A stretch of DNA of 64,000 nt, taken from positions 682,001-746,000 of the forward strand of contig JACKNV010000001.1 in assembly GCA_024234735.1 (NCBI GenBank), read 5' to 3'. Source of the stretch: Pseudomonadales bacterium (GTDB lineage Bacteria; Pseudomonadota; Gammaproteobacteria; Pseudomonadales; Halieaceae). The translations under genes and the position numbers were made by a program. This document shows positions 32,654-40,414 of this stretch, piece by piece. The notes below the pieces were generated by a model. The model worked only from the letters and a program-made list of their open reading frames with translations, ran no database searches and was not told the DNA's origin. The first letter of the stretch is position 1; each line of letters starts with the position of its first letter.

Positions 32654-33628
32654 ATGAAATTGCAGCAGTTGCGCTATATCTGGGAAGTGGCGCACCACGA
32701 ACTGAATGTCTCGGCAACAGCCCAGAGCCTGTTTACTTCGCAGCCCGGAATCAGCAAGCAGATTCGCCTGCTGGAAGACGAACTGGGGGTGGAGATTTTT
32801 GCCCGCTCGGGCAAGCACCTGACCCATGTCACGCCCGCGGGCAAGGTCATCCTGGAAACCGCCGGCGAGGTGCTGCGCAAGGTGGAGAGCATCAAGCAGG
32901 TCGCCCAGGAGTACTCCAACGAACGCAAGGGCGAGTTGTCCATCGCCACCACCCATACCCAGGCGCGGTACGCGCTGCCTGCAACCATCAAGGCCTTCAT
33001 GAAGCGCTACCCGGATGTGGCCCTGCACATGCACCAGGGCACACCCATGCAGATATCGGAAATGGCGGCCGATGGCAGCGTGGATTTCGCCATCGCGACC
33101 GAGGCCCTGGAGCTGTTCTCCGACCTGATCATGATGCCCTGCTATCGCTGGAATCGGTGTATCCTGGTGCCCCGGGACCACGCCCTTACCCAGCGCTCGC
33201 TGGTCACCCTGGAGGATGTGGCCGCCCACCCCATCGTCACCTATGTGTTCGGCTTTACCGGGCGCTCCAGGCTGGACGAGGCCTTCGTGGAGAAAGGACT
33301 GGAGCCCCGGGTGGTCTTCACCGCCGCCGACGCCGATGTCATCAAGACCTATGTTCGCCTGGGTCTGGGTATCGGCATCGTCGCCGCCATGGCCTATGAC
33401 CCTGACAAGGATGCCGACCTGGTAGCCCTTGATGCCAGCCACCTGTTTGCCAGCAGCATCACCCAGATAGGCTGTCGGCGCGGCACCTTCCTGCGCGGCT
33501 ACATGTATGAATTCATCCAGGACTTCGCCCCCCACCTGAACCGGGCACTGGTCCAGAAAGCCTTCCAGTGCCACTCCAGGGTGGAGCTCGAGGAACTGTT
33601 TTCCCACCTTGAACTGCCGGTGTACTGA
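32654..33628 (+). CDS. cysB: LysR-type regulator CysB
   Basis: The 324-aa protein starts MKLQQLRYIWEVAHHELNVS, the CysB/Cbl hallmark, followed by the helix-turn-helix (SATAQSLFTSQPGISKQIRLLEDELG) and a ligand-binding domain with TTHTQARYALP and FGFTGRSRLDEAF, matching the sulfate/acetylserine-binding site. CysB activates cysteine biosynthesis genes on sulfur limitation. Monocistronic; the next gene has its own promoter. Confidence 0.93.
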   Translation: MKLQQLRYIWEVAHHELNVSATAQSLFTSQPGISKQIRLLEDELGVEIFARSGKHLTHVTPAGKVILETAGEVLRKVESIKQVAQEYSNERKGELSIATTHTQARYALPATIKAFMKRYPDVALHMHQGTPMQISEMAADGSVDFAIATEALELFSDLIMMPCYRWNRCILVPRDHALTQRSLVTLEDVAAHPIVTYVFGFTGRSRLDEAFVEKGLEPRVVFTAADADVIKTYVRLGLGIGIVAAMAYDPDKDADLVALDASHLFASSITQIGCRRGTFLRGYMYEFIQDFAPHLNRALVQKAFQCHSRVELEELFSHLELPVY

Positions 33629-33668
33629 GCTCCCGCTGGCGAAACATGCAGATAACTGCAGCCTTCGC

Positions 33669-33697
33669 TTCATCCCGGCGGTCACCTGTCCTAAAAT
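33669..33697 (+). promoter_or_regulatory. Promoter of the Cfa-like / cyclase unit
   Basis: TTCATC (33669-33674) and TAAAAT (33692-33697) have a 17-base spacer, with the expected start near 33704, twenty bases upstream of the GTG. It would serve the Cfa-like gene, the overlapping cyclase and perhaps the GGDEF gene. Confidence 0.55.
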
Positions 33698-33723
33698 GCC
33701 CGCATACATGGATGTAGGGGCGT

Positions 33724-34827
33724 GTGCTGGTGCGAATTTTCCATTTTCCTGTGGAGAAGCTGTTCTCCACTGCCGGAATCACGGTCAATGGCAGTGAGCC
33801 CTGGGATATTCGTGTTGCAGATGATCGATTCTATTGGGAAGTGCTGCGCAACGGGTCACTGGGACTGGGCGAGAGCTATATGCAGGGGTACTGGAAAACA
33901 GACGCGCTGGAGGAGCTGTTTTTTCGGCTCACCTCGTCAAATCTGGAGCGGATTTCCCAGCATCTTCCCACCCAGCTCGTCTACCGCTACGGCAGCCGTC
34001 TGTTCAACCGCCAGACCCCCACCAGGGCACGGCACAATGCTGGCTACCATTACAACCTCGGCAACGATCTGTTCTTTGAGTTCCTGGGTCGCTACAAGAA
34101 CTATAGTTGTGGCTATTTCCGCGGCGTCGATTCACTGGACGAGGCCCAGGTGGCCAAGATGCGTCGCCTGTGTGAATTGCTGGAACTGAACGAGAGCGAT
34201 ACCCTGCTGGACGTCGGTGGCGGCTGGGGTGAGTTCGCCCGCTTTGCGGCGCAACACAGCGGCTGCCATGTTACCAGTATCAATATTTCCGAGAGCCAGA
34301 TCAGCCATGCCAGGGATTACTGCAAGGGCGCCAACGTCGACGTGGTCAGGAGTGATTACCGGGAACTGAGCGGCCGCTACACCAAGATCGCGGCCGTTGC
34401 CATGTTCACCCACGTCGGGCGCAAGAACTATCGTCGCTTTATGGAAACCATGCACAATCTGCTGGAACCCGGGGGCAAGATGGTCATGGAGACTGTCGGT
34501 GCGGCCACGGCAACCGATTGCTGCGAACCCTGGACCAACAAGTACATATTTCCAGGTGGCACGATTCCCAGCATCACCCAGATCGATGAAGCCTGCCGCG
34601 GTCTGTTCACGCGCAGCACCATCGAGGAGTTTGGCGGCGATTACGTGTTGACGCTGCGTCACTGGCACCGCCTGTTCACGGCGGCCTGGCCCAGGCTCAG
34701 CGAGCGTTATTCCGAGCGGACCAGGTTGATGTTCGAGTATTTTTTTCTTTCGGTGGCAGGCGCTTTTCGCTCCGGAGATCTGCTGCATTATCACCTCGGG
34801 TTTGCCAGGACGCCTAGCGATGGATAG
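33724..34827 (+). CDS. Cyclopropane-fatty-acyl-phospholipid synthase-like methyltransferase
   Basis: The 367-aa protein aligns with E. coli Cfa over most of its length: HYNLGNDLF (109-117), YSCGYFR with Cys129 at the Cfa Cys139 position, the SAM site LLDVGGGWGEFARF, PWTNKYIFPGG and GGDYVLTL with Tyr307 at the Tyr317 position. Two bicarbonate-binding residues differ: Glu239 is Thr229 (MFTHVG) and His266 is Glu256 (VMETVG). The enzyme therefore probably methylates an unsaturated lipid but may not make cyclopropanes. GTG start. It overlaps the cyclase gene by eight bases, implying coupled expression. Confidence 0.85.
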   Translation: MLVRIFHFPVEKLFSTAGITVNGSEPWDIRVADDRFYWEVLRNGSLGLGESYMQGYWKTDALEELFFRLTSSNLERISQHLPTQLVYRYGSRLFNRQTPTRARHNAGYHYNLGNDLFFEFLGRYKNYSCGYFRGVDSLDEAQVAKMRRLCELLELNESDTLLDVGGGWGEFARFAAQHSGCHVTSINISESQISHARDYCKGANVDVVRSDYRELSGRYTKIAAVAMFTHVGRKNYRRFMETMHNLLEPGGKMVMETVGAATATDCCEPWTNKYIFPGGTIPSITQIDEACRGLFTRSTIEEFGGDYVLTLRHWHRLFTAAWPRLSERYSERTRLMFEYFFLSVAGAFRSGDLLHYHLGFARTPSDG

Positions 34828-37800
34828 AGCCGGGCCAAGCAGCGTTACCGCCTGGCTGGCGGAAATCGGCATGGGTCAGTTTGCCCAGACCTTTGCCGAC
34901 CACGGCGTGGATTTCGAACTGTTGCAGGAACTCAGCGATAGTGATCTCAAGGAACTGGGTATACTCCGCCTCGGCGATCGCAAGCGTATTTTCCGGGAGA
35001 TCCGCCTGCTCGCGGTGGATAGGGCGGAGAGCCGGGTACAAAGGCGCCTGCTGTCGGTGTTCTTTTGCGACATGGTGGACTCGACCAGCCGCTCCAACAC
35101 GGTCGACCCCGAGCAGTTCCGCATCGAAATGAAGCTGTACCAGGATACTGTTATCAATGCGGTCAATCTGCACGCGGGTTTCGTTGCGCGTCTCACTGGA
35201 GATGGCGTGCTGGCGTACTTCGGCTGGCCCTATGCGAGCGAAGACCAGGCCAGCCAGGCGGTGCGGGCTGCATTCGAGGCCATGCGCGGCCTGCAAAAAC
35301 TGGAGGCCGACGCGGATCTGAGCGTCCACTGTCGTGTCGGAATCGCCACCGGCCGGGTAGTGGTCGGCGGGCAGCAGGACCTGGACAGCGCTTTTGGCAG
35401 GACGCCAAACCTGGCCGCCCGACTGCAGGCGCTGGCCGGGGTAGACCAGATCGTCATCGACGCGGCCACCCACAAGGCGATAGGTGATGGTTTCGAGACG
35501 GCCTTTCTGGAGCACGCCAGCCTGAAGGGTTTCGATCAACCGCAGGCAGTGTGGGCCGTGCACCGGGAACGCGAATACGTGGAGCGCTTCCAGTCGCGCG
35601 GTGGCGCGCGCACCCCGTTTGTCGCGCGCGATAAAGAGCTTGGTTTGTTGGAAAATGCCTGGGCGTGTACCCTCGGCGGGACGGGCAGCGTTGTGCTGAT
35701 GCGCGGAGATCCGGGTATCGGCAAATCCAGGCTGGTCAATCACTTCTGCCAGCATTACCTGGCGCCCGATGCCACCATCTTGCAGTTTCACTGTAACCCT
35801 CATCACGTCAACAGTGCTTTTTACCCCGTGATACAGCATCTGGGCAGGATTTCAGGTATACGGCAGGGCAACGACGGCGATATTGAGAAGCTGGAAAAAA
35901 TGAAAAAGGTTCTGCATCCCGATATTGTGCAGGACCAACGGGCCCTGAGCCTGATATGTGCGCTGCTGTCGATAGGCGGCCGGGAAGACAGCGCCCTGGC
36001 AGCCCTGACTCCCCAGGCGCGGCGCAGGGAGACGATAGAGGTATTGATCAGGCAGGCACAGTTGCGGGCTGGCGGTGGGGCGGTGGTGTATGTCGTGGAA
36101 GACGTTCACTGGATCGATCCTTCCACACGCGAATTGTTGGACTTTATCATCAGCAAGATTGGCGATACCCCACTGCTGGTGCTGGTAACGTGCCGGCGAA
36201 ACAGCAGGCTGGAACTCGCGCTGCCCGCGGTATCCACCGTGCTCGACCTCGATCGCATGGACGATACCAGCATCGCCAGGCTGGCCCGCAACCTGGATGC
36301 CGGGGGCGTGCTCAGCGCCAACGACATAGCCGACATTGTGCAGCGTGTCGACGGCATTCCGCTCTTCGCCGAGGAAATAACCCTTGCCGCGATCGAACAG
36401 GATCCCGATACGGATAGCCTCGGTCTGCCGGAGTCACTGGAAGCCTCACTCGCAGCGCGCCTGGACAACCTGGGTGATGCCAAGTTCATGATTCAGATCG
36501 CCGCCGTTATCGGCAGGGAATTTCGTCTCAGTCCGCTCTGTGCCCTGGCGCGGCAGTCGGAGGCTGTGATGCTGGAGGCTATCGCCAAAGCCATAGGGGC
36601 CGGGTTGTTGGGGGAGGAACAGGCACGCGAGGGCAGAGTGTTTCGCTTTGCGCACGCGCTGATCCAGGATGTCGCGTACAACAGTTTGTTGATAACCCAG
36701 CGCCGCGAGTTACACAGCCGCCTGGCCAACACGGTCCTGGACGATACCGTGCGCCATCAGCAACCGGAGCTGGTTGCGGAGCATCTCACCAGGGCAGGGG
36801 AGACGGCCGTAGCGATCGAGTACTGGCAGCGGGCCGGTCGTCACGCCGCTGCCGGATCAGCCACGGCAGAGGCCATAGCCCACTTCCGCCAGGGCTTGAG
36901 TATGCTGCCTGATCTCCCCCGGGGGGAGCAACGCGATGAGCTGGAGTTCGGCCTGCGGGTGGGAATGGCCATGCCCCTGATCGTGGAAAGCGGTTATACC
37001 AGCGACGATCTGAAGAACTGTATCAATTGCGCACTGGCAGTCAGCAAACGCATCAGCCACACCCCGGGTATTTACTCTCTGTTATACAGTAAATGGGGCT
37101 TCCAGTTGACCGCGGGCCTGATGGATGAATCCCTGCTAACGGCTCACCAGTTCGCGCAGCTGGCGGAGCAACAGGGCGATGACATGGCGCGCTATGCCAG
37201 TTACCGCATGCTGGGGGCTTCGCATATGTGCCTCGGCGAACTCGAGCTTGCCAGGGACGAACTCGACAGGCTGGTAAACGACTACGATCCCGACCGGCAC
37301 GCCTCGCTTGCAGCCATCTATGGAGTCGACCTGCGCGTCGCCGGGCGCTGTTTCCTCGGCGAGGTACTGTGCCTGACCGCTGACATTGCCAGGGCCCGGG
37401 AGTCTGTGACCACCGCGCTGGCAGAAGCGCGCAAGCTCGATCATCTGCAGTCCCAGGCAATATCCCTGCATTTTTGTGGCCTGGTGTCTTTTCTGCTGCG
37501 TGACGCTGAAGGCGTCAGCCGTTTTGCCGAACAGATGCTGCAACTGGCTGAACAGCATGCGGTGGGTGCCTGGCCGACGCTGGCGAGGTCGATGCTCGCC
37601 TGGAGCAAACTTTCGCAACAAATGACCGATAGTGGCCTGGCGGAGTTCAACGAAGGGGTGGAGGCGGCCACCGGCGCCGGTGTCTCCATGTTTATCCCGT
37701 TTTTCTATTGCCGGATTGCAGAAGTATTGATGTCAGCCTCCCGGCTGCAGGAGAGCCGGCAATACCTGGACAAGGCCCGCGACCTGATGAGCCGTACCGG

Positions 37801-38110
37801 AGAAACGGTATTCCGTGGCGAAATGCTGCAGCTCAACGCGCAACTGGCGTGGCGTCAACACGATCTTGTTACCGCGGAGCAATTGTTCCAGGAGGGGCTG
37901 GCACACGCTCGCGGCCAACATGCGCGGCTGGTCGAACTGCGGGTTGCCACCGCCTATGGGCGCTTTCTGCTGCCGGCACAGGCAGCCAAAGCCGGGCGAA
38001 TGTTGAGCGCAATCCTGGGGGAGTTCGCGTCCGGGGATGCCTGTGCCGACCTGGACGAGGCCCGCAGCCTGCTTGCGCAGATCCAGACTGTCAGGGAGCG
38101 GGCAGGGTGA
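34820..38110 (+). CDS. Class III adenylate/guanylate cyclase with SAM domain, ATPase and TPR-like region
   Basis: The 1096-aa protein has an N-terminal SAM domain (about 7-65, WLAEIGMGQFAQTFADHGVD), a class III cyclase domain (about 78-225) with metal Asp84 in FFCDMVDST, Asp128 in TGDGVLAYFG and transition-state NLAAR (197-201), then a STAND/AAA-type ATPase with Walker A GDPGIGKS (296-303) and EDVHWIDPSTRELLDF as the Walker B region. The last 450 residues are helical and TPR-like. There is no membrane helix. The layout fits large signal-integrating soluble cyclases. ATP versus GTP use is not certain. ATG at 34820 overlaps the Cfa-like gene. Confidence 0.88.
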   Translation: MDRAGPSSVTAWLAEIGMGQFAQTFADHGVDFELLQELSDSDLKELGILRLGDRKRIFREIRLLAVDRAESRVQRRLLSVFFCDMVDSTSRSNTVDPEQFRIEMKLYQDTVINAVNLHAGFVARLTGDGVLAYFGWPYASEDQASQAVRAAFEAMRGLQKLEADADLSVHCRVGIATGRVVVGGQQDLDSAFGRTPNLAARLQALAGVDQIVIDAATHKAIGDGFETAFLEHASLKGFDQPQAVWAVHREREYVERFQSRGGARTPFVARDKELGLLENAWACTLGGTGSVVLMRGDPGIGKSRLVNHFCQHYLAPDATILQFHCNPHHVNSAFYPVIQHLGRISGIRQGNDGDIEKLEKMKKVLHPDIVQDQRALSLICALLSIGGREDSALAALTPQARRRETIEVLIRQAQLRAGGGAVVYVVEDVHWIDPSTRELLDFIISKIGDTPLLVLVTCRRNSRLELALPAVSTVLDLDRMDDTSIARLARNLDAGGVLSANDIADIVQRVDGIPLFAEEITLAAIEQDPDTDSLGLPESLEASLAARLDNLGDAKFMIQIAAVIGREFRLSPLCALARQSEAVMLEAIAKAIGAGLLGEEQAREGRVFRFAHALIQDVAYNSLLITQRRELHSRLANTVLDDTVRHQQPELVAEHLTRAGETAVAIEYWQRAGRHAAAGSATAEAIAHFRQGLSMLPDLPRGEQRDELEFGLRVGMAMPLIVESGYTSDDLKNCINCALAVSKRISHTPGIYSLLYSKWGFQLTAGLMDESLLTAHQFAQLAEQQGDDMARYASYRMLGASHMCLGELELARDELDRLVNDYDPDRHASLAAIYGVDLRVAGRCFLGEVLCLTADIARARESVTTALAEARKLDHLQSQAISLHFCGLVSFLLRDAEGVSRFAEQMLQLAEQHAVGAWPTLARSMLAWSKLSQQMTDSGLAEFNEGVEAATGAGVSMFIPFFYCRIAEVLMSASRLQESRQYLDKARDLMSRTGETVFRGEMLQLNAQLAWRQHDLVTAEQLFQEGLAHARGQHARLVELRVATAYGRFLLPAQAAKAGRMLSAILGEFASGDACADLDEARSLLAQIQTVRERAG

Positions 38111-38134
38111 GACTCGTGTTTGCGGTCCGCGCGC

Positions 38135-38154
38135 GCCCGGCCAGTCGGCCGGGC
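38135..38154 (+). repeat. GC-rich hairpin between cyclase and GGDEF genes
   Basis: GCCCGGCC (38135-38142) and GGCCGGGC (38147-38154) make a perfect 8-bp stem with loop AGTC. No T-run follows, so it is more likely a pause, processing or stability element in a shared transcript than a terminator. Confidence 0.5.
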
Positions 38155-38216
38155 CAGCGGGCCGTCACGCGATTACTCACGGTCGTGAGCGGTGTTGTTT
38201 GTTATCCGGACCTGCC

Positions 38217-39629
38217 ATGACGACGGAATTCCTCACAGCCGCTCCCGAGCCCGACCGTCTGGACACACTCACCAGAATCATAGGCAACGGCAGGTACTTC
38301 CAAAGACTCCCGCCGCAACTGCTGCGCAACATTCTGGGGCAGGGTACGTTGATCGAATGTGCAAAAGACGAGGTATTGATACGCGAGGGCGATACCCTGC
38401 CGAAGCAGATGTTTATCCTGGTGGAAGGCTCTGTGGCCGTGCTGGTGAACGGGCATTTTATTTTGCGTCTCGACCAGGCAGGTGACGTGGTCGGTGAAAT
38501 GGGTGTTATTCAATCGACCCCCCGCTCTGCAGATGTGGTGACAGAAACCCCCTGCAGGCTGGTGGCGTTCGCCGCAGAGCTGTTCGAGATCGACCACTAT
38601 TCTCCCCAGGCCTCGATTCTCTATGTGCTGTTCTCCCATATCATGGCGGCCAAGTTGCGTATTACCACCTCCCAGGCACTGATACGCAAGAACCAGCGGA
38701 TAAATGCCCAGGGAGAGATTTTTGCCGGCATCGTCGACGCCGACCCTGCGGGCAGGGCAGCGGCAAAACACGCTCTGGAGGCCAGTTGGCCGGAAGCGGA
38801 GGTCATGGAGTTCGACACCCCCGCGCAGTTTCTGGAGTGCCCGGCGGTTTATCGCTTCGATCTGGTCATTACCGAAGTCGATATCTTTGGCGATTTTCAT
38901 AATGACTCCACATCGATCGCCAATTTCCTCGCCGCGGCGAAGTTGCGCGGAGCGCATATCCTGGTCAGCAGCAGCGCCTGTAACCAGGCGTCCAGACGGG
39001 AGTTTCTCATCCGCCAGGGTGCCGATGACGTCATTGCCAAACCCTGTCCCCCTTTTGACCTGCAACACGTCGTTGGCAAGGCACGGGTTGCCTACTACAA
39101 GAACCTGGAACTCGACCGGGTGGAGACCGCGGCGGAGACGGACCAGTTGACGGGTCTGGCAAACCGGCGTCGCCTGCAGGAATTTCTCGACGCGCTGGTT
39201 ACCGTTTACCCCGAGCAGCAACGATCTTTCTCCCTGATTCTGCTCGACGTCGATCACTTCAAGTTTTACAACGACACTCACGGGCACCCGGCTGGCGACG
39301 CGGTACTGGCCAGCCTGGCCTCGCTGCTGGCCGCCGGCTTGCGTAGGGGCGACCTCGCGGCCCGCTATGGTGGCGAGGAGTTCCTGGTCGTGCTGCCCGA
39401 TTGTGACAAGGACTCTGCGCTCGATCTGGCGGAAAAGCTGCGCCGGGCAATCGAGTGCGCGGCACTCCCCCACAAGGAACAACAGCCCGGCGGGAATCTC
39501 ACCGCGACCTTCGGGGTGGCCAGTTTTCCCGTGGATGCACAGGAACCGGACGGCCTGGTGAAAAAAGCCGACGAGCGCCTGTATCGTGGCAAACACCTGG
39601 GCCGCAACGTGGTTGTGGCGTCCCCGTAA
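38217..39629 (+). CDS. Diguanylate cyclase with cNMP-binding and degenerate receiver domains
   Basis: The 470-aa protein has a cyclic-nucleotide-binding domain (about 25-145) with an intact phosphate cassette (GEMGVIQSTPRSADV; Glu94 and Arg103). A receiver-like domain (about 170-295) follows, keeping the acidic DAD pair (174-176), a Ser block (250-253) and AKP (Lys275), but with Glu220 where the phosphorylated Asp should be. The GGDEF domain has GGEEF at 385-389 (active) and the inhibitory RxxD site at 376-379. It should make c-di-GMP, probably gated by cAMP or cGMP from the neighbouring cyclase. Start 38217 is set by MTTEF and domain position. Confidence 0.88.
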   Translation: MTTEFLTAAPEPDRLDTLTRIIGNGRYFQRLPPQLLRNILGQGTLIECAKDEVLIREGDTLPKQMFILVEGSVAVLVNGHFILRLDQAGDVVGEMGVIQSTPRSADVVTETPCRLVAFAAELFEIDHYSPQASILYVLFSHIMAAKLRITTSQALIRKNQRINAQGEIFAGIVDADPAGRAAAKHALEASWPEAEVMEFDTPAQFLECPAVYRFDLVITEVDIFGDFHNDSTSIANFLAAAKLRGAHILVSSSACNQASRREFLIRQGADDVIAKPCPPFDLQHVVGKARVAYYKNLELDRVETAAETDQLTGLANRRRLQEFLDALVTVYPEQQRSFSLILLDVDHFKFYNDTHGHPAGDAVLASLASLLAAGLRRGDLAARYGGEEFLVVLPDCDKDSALDLAEKLRRAIECAALPHKEQQPGGNLTATFGVASFPVDAQEPDGLVKKADERLYRGKHLGRNVVVASP

Positions 39630-39637
39630 CACGCTGG

Positions 39638-39708
39638 GCCGCTGCCGCCGGTACGGTCGGCCCGCGCTGCTTCGCCGGCGCGCCGGAGGGGCTTGTGCCG
39701 GCAGCGGC
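39638..39708. repeat. Inverted repeat overlapping the thrH promoter
   Basis: GCCGCTGCCG (39638-39647) and CGGCAGCGGC (39699-39708) are perfect 10-bp arms. The loop contains a 12-bp palindrome CCGGCGCGCCGG (39675-39686). The right arm overlies the spacer of the thrH promoter. It may end the GGDEF transcript or bind a regulator; no T-run is present. Confidence 0.5.
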
Positions 39709-39721
39709 AAGCCGCTAGATT
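39693..39721 (+). promoter_or_regulatory. Probable thrH promoter
   Basis: TTGTGC (39693-39698) and TAGATT (39716-39721) have a 17-base spacer, about 38 bases upstream of the thrH GTG. Confidence 0.5.
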
Positions 39722-39758
39722 GTGGCGCTTTAGCCCATCCCACCGAGGAGAAAACCAC

Positions 39759-40376
39759 GTGGAACTTGCCTGCCTTGACCTGGAAGGGGTTCTGATCCCT
39801 GAAATATGGATTGCATTTGCCGAGCGTACCGGTATCGAGGAACTGCGCGCCACTACCCGCGATATCCCCGATTACGACGTGCTGATGAGGCAGCGCCTGC
39901 GGCTGCTGGACGAACACAATTTGCGGATAGACGACATCCAGCAGGTGATCGCCACCCTGGAGCCGCTGCCCGGCGCAATCGACTTTGTCGACTGGCTGCG
40001 CGAACGTTTCCAGGTCATCATCCTTTCCGATACCTTCTATGAGTTCTCCCAGCCGCTGATGCGCCAGCTGAAATGGCCAACGCTGTTCTGTCATCGCCTG
40101 GTCACCGACGAGCAGGGCAGGGTGGTCGACTACAAATTGCGGCAGCGGGACCCCAAGCGGGCCTCGGTGCAAGCGCTGCACAGTCTCAACTACCGGGTGA
40201 TCGCCGCCGGCGATTCCTACAACGACACCACCATGCTGGCCGAGGCCGACGTCGGCTTCCTGATTCATGCGCCGCAGAACGTGATCGACGAGTTTCCCCA
40301 GTTCAAGCCGGTAGACAACCTGGAGGAGTTGAAACTGGCCTTTGTCGAGGCCAGTGATCGGCGGCTGGCCCAGTAG
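39759..40376 (+). CDS. thrH: Phosphoserine phosphatase / homoserine phosphotransferase ThrH
   Basis: The 205-aa protein aligns along its entire length with Pseudomonas ThrH: MELACLDLEGVLIPEIWIAF, TTRDIPDYDVLM, ILSDTFYEFSQPLMRQL and IAAGDSYNDTTML. The HAD nucleophile is Asp7 in DLEG. ThrH dephosphorylates phosphoserine and can transfer the phosphate to homoserine, bypassing ThrB. GTG start at 39759 follows GAGGAG and gives the exact family length. Confidence 0.94.
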   Translation: MELACLDLEGVLIPEIWIAFAERTGIEELRATTRDIPDYDVLMRQRLRLLDEHNLRIDDIQQVIATLEPLPGAIDFVDWLRERFQVIILSDTFYEFSQPLMRQLKWPTLFCHRLVTDEQGRVVDYKLRQRDPKRASVQALHSLNYRVIAAGDSYNDTTMLAEADVGFLIHAPQNVIDEFPQFKPVDNLEELKLAFVEASDRRLAQ

Positions 40377-40414
40377 CGTTGCCGCGGCAGTCACCCATTT
40401 CGCGGCTGGCGCCG

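Noticed and set aside
38202..40394. A 730-codon minus-strand frame opposite the GGDEF and thrH genes
   Set aside because: Both plus-strand proteins have full catalytic motifs, and the antisense frame has no recognisable domain.
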